A stretch of 64,000 bases of DNA from Verrucomicrobiota bacterium (GTDB lineage: Bacteria > Verrucomicrobiota > Verrucomicrobiia > Chthoniobacterales > Terrimicrobiaceae): positions 22,310 through 86,309 of the forward strand of contig JAPLTG010000004.1 in assembly GCA_026398255.1 (NCBI GenBank), written 5' to 3'. Shown here piece by piece: positions 52,948 through 59,826 of the stretch (positions are counted from its first letter, which is position 1; each line of letters starts with the position of its first letter). The notes beneath the pieces are model-generated. The model was not told where the DNA came from and made no database searches. It saw only the letters and a program-made list of their open reading frames with translations. The position numbers were made by a program, and so were the translations under genes.

Positions 52948-54297
52948 ATGTTTTTACCCCAGGAGACAATTCGCAAGAAACGCGATGGCCGCCCGCTCGA
53001 CCGCGCGGAGATCACTCAATTCATCCACGGCGTTGTGGAGGGCTCGGTCGGTGAAGGCCAAATCGCCGCTTTCGCCATGGCCACGCTCCTCAAAGGCATG
53101 TCGATCGAGGAATGCGTCTCGCTCACCCTCGCCATGCGCGACTCCGGCGAGGTTTTGGATTGGCACGACCTCCCTGGCCCCGTCGTTGACAAGCACTCCA
53201 CCGGCGGCGTGGGTGACCTCGTCTCCCTCGTTCTCGGCCCGCTCGTCGCGGCCTGTGGCGGCTTCGTGCCGATGATCTCCGGTCGCGGCCTCAGCCACAC
53301 CGGCGGCACTCTCGACAAACTCGAGTCGATCCCCAGCTACAATGTCACACCCTCTCCCGAGGTTTTCAGAAAAGTCGTGCGCGACTGCGGCCTCGCCATC
53401 ATCGGCCAGACCGCCGCCCTCGCTCCGGCGGACAAAAAAATCTACGCCGTGCGCGACATCACCGCGACCGTGGAATCGATCGACCTCATCACCGCCTCGA
53501 TCCTTTCGAAAAAACTCGCCGCCGGCCTGCGATTCCTCGTGATGGATGTGAAATTCGGCAACGGCGCATTCATGGCCGACGAGGCCTCCGCCCATATCCT
53601 CGCCAAGCGCCTCGTCGAGGTCGCCAACGGCGCCGGCATGCCGACCACTGCGCTCCTCACCGACATGCATCAGCCGCTGGCCCGCTCGGCAGGCAACGCC
53701 CTGGAGGTCCGCGAGGCCATCGAATTTCTCCGGGGAGGAAAAACCGACGCCCGCCTGCGCGAGGTCGTCTTTGCGCTCTCCGCCCAAATGCTCGTCGTCA
53801 GCGGCCTAGCCGCATCGCCCGCCGAAGCCCTATCCAAACTTGACGCGGCCCTCGCCAGCGGACGCGCCGCCGAGGTTTTCGCCAAAATGGTCCACGGCCT
53901 CGGCGGTCCGGCCGATCTTCTCGAAAACCCCGACCGCTACCTCACCAAAGCCCTCATCGTGCGGGAGGTGAAGTCCCTCGCCGGCGGATTTGTTTCCTGC
54001 ATGGACACCCGCGAACTCGGTCTCGCCGTCGTCGCTCTTGGGGGCGGTCGAAGACGCGTGGAGGATATCATCGACCACTCGGTCGGTATCGAGTTTCAGG
54101 TTTCTCTCGGTGACAAAATCGAGCCCGGCCAAACCCTCGCCATCATCCACGCTGCAGACTCCTCCCGCGCCGAAGCCGCCGCCAAGTCCATCGCTAGCCA
54201 CATCCACCTCGAATCAAATCCACCCCAACACGCCCCCACTATTCTGGAGACTATCGAATTAAAATGTAGGGCAGGCGTCCCGCCTGCCATCCAATAA
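52948..54297 (+). CDS. deoA: Thymidine phosphorylase
   Basis: This 449-residue enzyme cleaves thymidine with phosphate to thymine and deoxyribose-1-phosphate. Motifs include the glycosyltransferase signature HSTGGVGDLVSLVLGPLVAA, SGRGLSHTGGTLDKLESI, and VMDVKFGNGAFM with the active-site Lys. The ATG at 52948 (MFLPQETIRKKRDGR) lines up with the start of E. coli DeoA (MFLAQ...); an ATG 18 bases earlier is less likely. The last 11 codons and the stop lie inside a REP-like element (54264-54330), so the native C-terminus has been replaced or extended. deoB follows in the same direction; together they feed deoxyribose into central metabolism. Confidence 0.93.
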   Translation: MFLPQETIRKKRDGRPLDRAEITQFIHGVVEGSVGEGQIAAFAMATLLKGMSIEECVSLTLAMRDSGEVLDWHDLPGPVVDKHSTGGVGDLVSLVLGPLVAACGGFVPMISGRGLSHTGGTLDKLESIPSYNVTPSPEVFRKVVRDCGLAIIGQTAALAPADKKIYAVRDITATVESIDLITASILSKKLAAGLRFLVMDVKFGNGAFMADEASAHILAKRLVEVANGAGMPTTALLTDMHQPLARSAGNALEVREAIEFLRGGKTDARLREVVFALSAQMLVVSGLAASPAEALSKLDAALASGRAAEVFAKMVHGLGGPADLLENPDRYLTKALIVREVKSLAGGFVSCMDTRELGLAVVALGGGRRRVEDIIDHSVGIEFQVSLGDKIEPGQTLAIIHAADSSRAEAAAKSIASHIHLESNPPQHAPTILETIELKCRAGVPPAIQ

Positions 54298-54330
54298 AAA
54301 ACCATCTCGGGCGGGACGCCCGAGCTACTA
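54264..54330. repeat. Two-hairpin REP-like element, copy 2, overlapping the end of deoA
   Basis: The first hairpin has arms ggcaggcg (54270-54277) and cgcctgcc (54281-54288). The second has ctcgggcg (54306-54313) and cgcccgag (54317-54324). The flanking atgtag and gctact resemble copy 1 at 36441-36509. It lies between deoA and deoB and supplies the deoA stop codon. Confidence 0.7.
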
Positions 54331-54347
54331 CCCAGCCAAAATCAAAC

Positions 54348-55559
54348 ATGACCAAACGCCGCGTCATTCTTCTCGTTCTTGATTCCTTCGGCATTGGAGC
54401 CGCGCCGGATGCCGTGGGTTTTGGTGATGAGGGCGCCGACACGCTCGGCCACATCGCGGCGGCTTTTACCGACAAGCCGCTGGATCTCCCGAACCTCCGC
54501 CAGCTCGGGCTTGGACACGCCTACCGGTTGGCGCATGGAAAGTTTCCCGCAGGCTGGGACGGGGAGATTTTGGTTACGGGAAGCTACGCCGCTGCGCAAT
54601 CCATCAGCACAGGCAAAGACACGCCAAGTGGTCATTGGGAAATCGCCGGTGTGCCCGTGCGGTTCGAGTGGAGCTATTTTCCCAAACAGCCCGACTGCTT
54701 CCCGCAGCCCCTGCTCGACGAAATCTTTCGCCGCTCGGGCATCAAAAGCTCCCTCGGCAACTGCCACGCCTCCGGCACCGAGATTTTGGATCGGCTTGGC
54801 GCGGAGCACCTCCGCACCGGCGTGCCGATTTTTTACACATCCGCCGACAGCGTTTTTCAAATCGCCTGCCACGAGGAATGCTTCGGCCTCGAGCGACTCT
54901 TCGAACTCTGCAAAACCGCCCGTGCGGTTCTGGATGAGAGTGATTTGAAAGTCGGTCGTGTGATCGCGCGTCCCTTCACTGGCCCGCCCGACGGACCCTT
55001 CCAGCGGACTGGCAACCGTCACGACTACGCCGTCCCCCCGCCTGCGCCCACTCTGCTCCAGTGCGTCTCCGAGGCGGGGCGTGATGTCATTGGCATTGGA
55101 AAAATCGCCGACATCTACGCTCACACTGGAGTGACCGAGGAGGTCCGTGCTTCTGGCCACGATGCCATGTGGCGCGAAACCCTCGCCGCGCTCGACCGCT
55201 GCGGCGATGGCGGACTCGTGATGACGAACTTCGTGGATTTCGATGCCGTCTTCGGCCATCGCCGCGACCCGATCGGCTACGGACGCGCCCTCGAAAAATT
55301 CGATACCCGCCTGCCCGAGCTTTTGGGAAAACTCCACGCCGGCGATCTCCTTTGCCTCACCGCTGACCACGGCAACGACCCGACTTGGACTGGCACCGAC
55401 CACACCCGCGAGCAGGTCCCCGTATTATTCCACGGCCAAAACCTCCCCGCCGCCCAAAACCTCGGAATCCGCCCCACCTTCGCCGACCTCGGCCAAACCC
55501 TCACCTGCTACCTGGCTGTTCCTGCCGTCGGCGATGGCGCGGCGATGTTCGAGTTGTAA
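54348..55559 (+). CDS. deoB: Phosphopentomutase
   Basis: This 403-residue metalloenzyme of the alkaline phosphatase superfamily interconverts (deoxy)ribose-1- and -5-phosphate. The metal-binding start is VILLVLDSFGIGAAPDAVGF with the phospho-accepting Thr in TGKDTPSGHWEIAGVPV. VMTNFVDFDAVFGHRRDPIG and LLCLTADHGNDPTWTGTDHT carry further metal ligands. It completes the deoA-deoB salvage pair. mazE begins 40 bp after its stop under what seems to be its own promoter. Confidence 0.95.
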   Translation: MTKRRVILLVLDSFGIGAAPDAVGFGDEGADTLGHIAAAFTDKPLDLPNLRQLGLGHAYRLAHGKFPAGWDGEILVTGSYAAAQSISTGKDTPSGHWEIAGVPVRFEWSYFPKQPDCFPQPLLDEIFRRSGIKSSLGNCHASGTEILDRLGAEHLRTGVPIFYTSADSVFQIACHEECFGLERLFELCKTARAVLDESDLKVGRVIARPFTGPPDGPFQRTGNRHDYAVPPPAPTLLQCVSEAGRDVIGIGKIADIYAHTGVTEEVRASGHDAMWRETLAALDRCGDGGLVMTNFVDFDAVFGHRRDPIGYGRALEKFDTRLPELLGKLHAGDLLCLTADHGNDPTWTGTDHTREQVPVLFHGQNLPAAQNLGIRPTFADLGQTLTCYLAVPAVGDGAAMFEL

Positions 55560-55592
55560 AACTCGGACGAATAATTACAATGTGACTACATT
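55554..55592 (+). promoter_or_regulatory. Promoter and possible operator of mazEF
   Basis: TTGTAA (55554-55559) and TACAAT (55576-55581) are spaced by 16 bp; the -35 overlaps the deoB stop. Just beyond, aatgt and acatt (55579-55592) form a small palindrome, a plausible MazE operator. The palindrome overlaps the likely transcription start. Confidence 0.5.
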
Positions 55593-55599
55593 TCGAAAA

Positions 55600-55854
55600 A
55601 TGAAGACGACATTGATTTCTATCGGCAACTCGCGCGGGGTTCGAATTCCCAAGCCTTTCATCGAGCAGTGCGGGCTTTCCGAGGAGGTGGAAATGGATGT
55701 GCAGGATGGCACGATTCTTATTCACGCGCCGCGTCAGCCTCGCTCAGGCTGGTCGGAGGCTTTTGAGCTGATGGCTCGCACGGGTGACGACCAACTTCTC
55801 GATGCTCAAACCCCGGCAACCCGCTGGGACAATGAGGAGTGGGAATGGAAGTGA
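55600..55854 (+). CDS. mazE: MazE-like antitoxin (AbrB-type)
   Basis: This 84-residue protein has an AbrB/SpoVT swapped-hairpin DNA-binding domain (TTLISIGNSRGVRIPKPFIE, LSEEVEMDVQDGTILIHAP). An acidic, flexible tail follows (DDQLLDAQTPATRWDNEEWE) that should occupy the toxin's active site. MazE proteins bind their promoter and neutralise MazF. The ATG at 55600 lies just after a promoter-like sequence. The stop overlaps mazF by 10 bp. Confidence 0.9.
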   Translation: MKTTLISIGNSRGVRIPKPFIEQCGLSEEVEMDVQDGTILIHAPRQPRSGWSEAFELMARTGDDQLLDAQTPATRWDNEEWEWK

Positions 55855-56168
55855 ATCGATTCGAGGTTTTCCTCGTGGCACTGGATCCGACGATCGGGCG
55901 CGAGATTAAAAAGACACGGCCCGGCGTGGTGATCTCTCCTGACGAAATGAATCACCACATCGGCACGGTTATCATCGCCCCGATGACGACCAAGGGGCGA
56001 AATTACCCGACCCGTGTGAAATGCACTTTTCAGGGCATCGAGGGTCAGATCGTCTTGGATCAACTCCGAACCGTGGACAAATCCCGGCTTGTGAAAAAAC
56101 TCGGCAAGCTCTCCTCGTCGGCCTCCGACCAAGTGATCGGTGTGCTGGGCGAAATGTTCCAGAAGTGA
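55845..56168 (+). CDS. mazF: MazF/PemK-family endoribonuclease toxin
   Basis: This 107-residue toxin shows the MazF fold: NRFEVFLVALDPTIGREIKK followed by TRPGVVISPDEMN, with the catalytic Arg in KKTRPGVV. The second part has TVIIAPMTTKGRNYPTRVKC and GQIVLDQLRTVDKSRLVKKL, including the conserved Thr in PMT and D-Q-x-R. MazF enzymes cut mRNA at short sequences. The ATG at 55845 has GGAG five bases upstream inside mazE. The pair appears intact. Confidence 0.92.
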   Translation: MEVNRFEVFLVALDPTIGREIKKTRPGVVISPDEMNHHIGTVIIAPMTTKGRNYPTRVKCTFQGIEGQIVLDQLRTVDKSRLVKKLGKLSSSASDQVIGVLGEMFQK

Positions 56169-56178
56169 AAATCCAACC

Positions 56179-56559
56179 ATGAAAAAACTCCTGCTTCTTC
56201 TCTTTCCTCTGTTGCTTTTGGTCGCCTGCGACAGCCCCCAAAGAACCATCGAGGCCCTCCAGCGCGACATTGCGGCCTACTCGATCGAGCCTACGCCTGC
56301 GGCGGAGGAGAAAATGCAGGCCGGGTTTGCAGAACTCGACGCTGACATTTCGAAGCTCAACGCGGCTGGCAAAACCTCGGAGGCCGAGGCGCTGCAGCGA
56401 CAGGTGGACGCGCTGCGTTCCCAATACGACACGGCCCGGTTGGCGAGTTCGCTCCAAAAGGCACGAAATGCCATCGAGGGGTTTGGTCAATCGGTGAAAA
56501 ATCTCGGCCAGCAGATAGGCGAGACTTTCAAGCCGACTCCGACTCCGGTCAGCGAGTAA
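56179..56559 (+). CDS. Small predicted lipoprotein with coiled-coil
   Basis: This 126-residue protein has a lipoprotein signal peptide (KKLLLLLFPLLLLVAC) with lipobox Cys17. A helical region of about 80 residues follows (MQAGFAELDADISKLNAAGK, SEAEALQRQVDALRSQYDTA) with coiled-coil character, then a Pro/Thr tail (FKPTPTPVSE). It is not a family I recognise. It lies 10 bp after mazF on the same strand, so it could be carried on the mazEF message, or simply lie downstream. The membrane or envelope location is the only role that can be supported. Confidence 0.75.
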   Translation: MKKLLLLLFPLLLLVACDSPQRTIEALQRDIAAYSIEPTPAAEEKMQAGFAELDADISKLNAAGKTSEAEALQRQVDALRSQYDTARLASSLQKARNAIEGFGQSVKNLGQQIGETFKPTPTPVSE

Positions 56560-56619
56560 GAACGGCCTGATCTTAGCCGATGCGGGTTCAGGCCGTGGGC
56601 GAAGCCCTCGAAAACCGAG

Positions 56620-56734
56620 GGTAGGGATGGCTCGCCGAGCCGTCCGACTTGCGCGGCAAAGCCGCTATTGCATCCAAAGAAAACGGCGACTGCGTCGCCT
56701 GAAGCTTGGGTCCGCTCGGCGATCCGACCCTACC
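56620..56734. repeat. Imperfect inverted-repeat intergenic element
   Basis: ggtagggatggctcgccgag (56620-56639) and ctcggcgatccgaccctacc (56715-56734) are imperfect inverted repeats. The 75 bp between them contain short internal hairpins (gcggcaaagccgc; ggcgactgcgtcgcc). No coding frame is evident. It lies between the convergent lipoprotein and gspF genes and may act in transcription termination from both sides. Confidence 0.6.
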
Positions 56735-56768
56735 ATCTGTTCAAGATAGGTGCTGCCGCACCGATGGA

Positions 56769-58001
56769 TTAGCGCGTCTTGAGGGAACTGACGCTGGTGA
56801 GGATGCCGGCGATCATCGAGTAGGCGACGATCCCGACGAAGAGGGCGACCAGTAGGATGATGGCAGGCTGGACCAAAGTGGTGAGGTGGCCGATGCGGGT
56901 GGTGAGGTCGCGGTCGTAGCGTTTGGCGGCGCGCTCGAGGGCTCCGGCGATGTCGCCGGTTTGCTCGCCGACGGCGAGGATATCCATCATCACGGGCGGG
57001 AAAAATCCGACGCGGCGGAGCGCGGAGGCTAGGCTGATTCCTTCGCCGACCATTCCGGCGACTTTCACGAGGAGGGTCTTGAGGTAGACATTCGCCGTGG
57101 CGGCGGTCATGAGCTGGATGCCGTGGAGGAGCGCGACGCCGTTGGAGACGAGGGTCGAGAGGGTTTGAAGCATTTCGGCAAAAAATTTGGCCTGAAGGAC
57201 GGGGCCGACGACCGGGAGGGAAAGCATTGTCTGGTGCCACCAATCGCGTCCGGCGGGGGTGCGGACGGCGTAGCGCACGAGCAGGACAAGGAGGCCGATG
57301 AAGGCGATGATCGCCCACCACCATTGGCCGCAGAACTGGCTGGTGGAGATCAGGACTTGGGTGATGAGGGGAAGCTTCTGGCCGGTTTTTCCGAGCAGGC
57401 TGGAGAGTTGGGGGACGAGAAAGGTGAGGAACACGAACATCAGCACAATCGCCGAGGTGAAGACGATGGCCGGGTAGAGGAGCGAAGAAACGACGCGACT
57501 GCGGAGGTCCTGGATGAGCGTGAGGTAGGCGCACTGGCGCTTGAGGATTTGGGGAAGGGCGCCGGAAGCCTCGCCGGCGGCGACGAGGTTGCAATAGAGC
57601 GGGTCGAAGGTGCGGCCGCAGTCATGGAGCGCGGCGGAGAAACTGAAGCCGTCGCGCACGCGTTGGCGGAGGCGGGAGGCGATGGGTTGGACGCCGGATT
57701 TTTCCTGGCGTTGCTCGATGACTTTGAGGGCGCCTTCGAGCTTGAGGCCGGCTTCGAGGAGTTCGGCGAGTTCCTCGGTGAAATACAAAAGCTGGGTGGT
57801 GTTGAGGCGGGGAAGGGGTTCGTTCGCAGCAGCGGCGGCGGATTTTTTCGAGGAGTCTGATCCATCCGTGCTGGAGACGCTCACAGGCTGGAGTCCGCGC
57901 TCGCGCAGAAGACGGTAGGCCTCGCCGCGAGAGTGGGCGGCGAGTCGGCCGGTGGTGGGGGAGCCGGTGGAGTCGGTGGCTTTGTAGGCGAATTCAGCCA
58001 T
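56769..58001 (-). CDS. gspF: Type II secretion/type IV pilus inner-membrane platform protein
   Basis: This 410-residue GspF/PilC-type protein has two copies of the T2SSF domain (about 75-195 and 275-400). Each ends in membrane helices (LLYPAIVFTSAIVLMFVFLT; QPAIILLVALFVGIVAYSMI). The N-terminal FAYKATDSTGSPTTGRLAAH matches the family. It forms the platform that couples the ATPase GspE to the pseudopilus. It follows gspE after an inverted-repeat element and is the last gene of the visible operon. Confidence 0.94.
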   Translation of the reverse strand: MAEFAYKATDSTGSPTTGRLAAHSRGEAYRLLRERGLQPVSVSSTDGSDSSKKSAAAAANEPLPRLNTTQLLYFTEELAELLEAGLKLEGALKVIEQRQEKSGVQPIASRLRQRVRDGFSFSAALHDCGRTFDPLYCNLVAAGEASGALPQILKRQCAYLTLIQDLRSRVVSSLLYPAIVFTSAIVLMFVFLTFLVPQLSSLLGKTGQKLPLITQVLISTSQFCGQWWWAIIAFIGLLVLLVRYAVRTPAGRDWWHQTMLSLPVVGPVLQAKFFAEMLQTLSTLVSNGVALLHGIQLMTAATANVYLKTLLVKVAGMVGEGISLASALRRVGFFPPVMMDILAVGEQTGDIAGALERAAKRYDRDLTTRIGHLTTLVQPAIILLVALFVGIVAYSMIAGILTSVSSLKTR

Positions 58002-58009
58002 GGAAGGGA

Positions 58010-58110
58010 TTAACCACGGAGAGCACGGAGAGGAAGAAGAGGGGGCAGGAAAATGAAAGCTTTGTCTCTGCCTTTTTCTCCGTGTCCTCCGTGTTCTCTG
58101 TGGTGAAAAA
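58010..58110. repeat. Inverted-repeat intergenic element, copy 3, between gspE and gspF
   Basis: The left arm (58010-58040) reads ttaaccacggagagcacgg, then agaggaagaag. The right arm (58077-58108) reads tctccgtgtcctccgtgttc, then tctgtggtgaaa. It fills the 118-bp gap between two genes of the secretion operon. The arm tail aggaagaag matches copy 2 at 26747. Confidence 0.75.
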
Positions 58111-58119
58111 TCATAGTGC

Positions 58120-59826
58120 CTATTCGTCGAGGACTTCGAGTTCGCTGGCGGTGACGCGGAGGACTTCTTCGATGGAGGTGACGCCTTGGGCGATGCGGTT
58201 CCATCCGTCCTTGCGGAGCGGGACCATGCCTTCGCGGATGGCGAGGTCGCGGAGTTCGGAAGCAGGGGCGCGGCGCTGGATGAGTTCCTGAAGGCGGGTG
58301 CTCATCATGCAAATCTCGAAGAGTGCGGTGCGGCCCGAGTATCCGGAGTTGCGGCATTTGTCACATCCGACGGGACGGCGGATTTTGTCGGTCCACTCGA
58401 TAGGAAAGCCGATTTCGGCCAAGCGCTCGGGACTGTATTTTCCTGGCTGGGAGCAATGCGGGCAAAGGCGGCGGACGAGGCGCTGGGCGATGAAGGCGCG
58501 GACGGAAGAGCCGACGAGGAATGGCTCGACGCCCATGTCGAGGAGGCGGGTGATGCCGCCGACGGCGTCATTCGTGTGGAGCGTGCTGAAGACGAGGTGG
58601 CCGGTGAGTGCGGCGCGGATGGCGATCTCGGTGGTTTCCAGATCGCGCATTTCACCGACCATGACGACATTCGGGTCGCCGCGCAGGATGCTGCGGAGCG
58701 CGGTGGCGAAGGTGAGGTCGATCTCGGGCTTCACAGCGATCTGGATGACACCATCGAGTTTGTTTTCCACCGGGTCCTCGATCGTCACGATGCGACGCTC
58801 TTTCACATTAAGGCTGCTGAGGAAGGTGTAGAGCGAGGTGCTTTTGCCGCAACCAGTGGGGCCGGTGACGAGGATGATGCCGTTCGGGCTCGCGATGAGA
58901 TTGCGGATGCGCTTTTCGTTGGCGGGGTCGAGGCCGAGGGTGGAGAAATCGAAGCGCTGTTGGCCGAGGAGGCGGAGGCTGACATTTTCGCCGTAGACGC
59001 AAGGGATCGTGGCCACACGGACATCGATCGGTTGGCCGGCGATTTCCAAGGCGATGCGGCCGTCTTGCGGGCGGCGGCGCTCGGCGATGTCGAGGCCGGA
59101 CATGATTTTCAGGCGGGAGATCACGGAATCCTGCAGCATTTTGATCCGCTGAGGGACGGGTGCCTCATGGAGGACGCCGTCGATGCGGTAGCGGATGCGG
59201 AGGTCGTGGCCGAGCGGTTCGAAGTGGATGTCGGTCGCGCCTTGGTGGAGGCCCTCGCGGAGGATTTGGTTCACGAACTTCATGACCGAGGCTTCGGAGT
59301 CGTCTTCCCCGACCTCGTGGATTTCCTCCTGCACGCCGCCGGGGAGGTCGTCCTCGCGGCCTTCGAGGAGTTCCTCGAAAGTATCGGCGCCGACGCCGTA
59401 GGTGCTCTTGAGCGTTTCGAGAAGGCGGCGCCGGGTGGTCATGACCGGGCGAACTGGGCCGCGCCAGTGCTGGGTGATGGCTTGCCACGCGGCGTAGTCA
59501 AGCGGGTCGAAAGTAAGGAGCCGCATTTCGCCACCCTCGATGGCGGACTCGGGAATGACCAACTGGCCGAGCGCGAGGCGGGCGGGAAATTTCTCACGCA
59601 CCTGCTCGATGGGCGTGACCTCGCTTTCCTCGCGCCAGGGGATATCGAGTTCGGCGGCGAGGTTTTTCAGGAAATCGGGTTCGCGGACGAGTTGCGAATC
59701 AAGGAGCGCGGCGACGGGGGAGCGCTGGGCGAACGAGGCCCGTTGTAGGACCTCGCGGCACTTCTCGGGCTCGGAGCAACCGTTCTCGGTGGCTAGGCGG
59801 AGGAGGTCGTCAATCGTATTGATCAT
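58120..59826 (-). CDS. gspE: Type II secretion/type IV pilus assembly ATPase
   Basis: This 568-residue cytoplasmic ATPase powers pseudopilus growth. The N-terminal domain (about 1-150; ELDIPWREESEVTPIEQVRE) is MshE-like. The core has VTGPTGCGKSTSLYTFLS (Walker A, about residue 320), VTIEDPVENKLDGVIQI (Asp box), EMRDLETTEIAIRAALTGHL (Walker B) and VFSTLHTNDAV (His box). A zinc-binding tetracysteine follows (CPHC and CDKC). The 3' end is separated from gspF by an inverted-repeat element, while its 5' end overlaps gspD by 17 bp. Confidence 0.95.
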   Translation of the reverse strand: MINTIDDLLRLATENGCSEPEKCREVLQRASFAQRSPVAALLDSQLVREPDFLKNLAAELDIPWREESEVTPIEQVREKFPARLALGQLVIPESAIEGGEMRLLTFDPLDYAAWQAITQHWRGPVRPVMTTRRRLLETLKSTYGVGADTFEELLEGREDDLPGGVQEEIHEVGEDDSEASVMKFVNQILREGLHQGATDIHFEPLGHDLRIRYRIDGVLHEAPVPQRIKMLQDSVISRLKIMSGLDIAERRRPQDGRIALEIAGQPIDVRVATIPCVYGENVSLRLLGQQRFDFSTLGLDPANEKRIRNLIASPNGIILVTGPTGCGKSTSLYTFLSSLNVKERRIVTIEDPVENKLDGVIQIAVKPEIDLTFATALRSILRGDPNVVMVGEMRDLETTEIAIRAALTGHLVFSTLHTNDAVGGITRLLDMGVEPFLVGSSVRAFIAQRLVRRLCPHCSQPGKYSPERLAEIGFPIEWTDKIRRPVGCDKCRNSGYSGRTALFEICMMSTRLQELIQRRAPASELRDLAIREGMVPLRKDGWNRIAQGVTSIEEVLRVTASELEVLDE

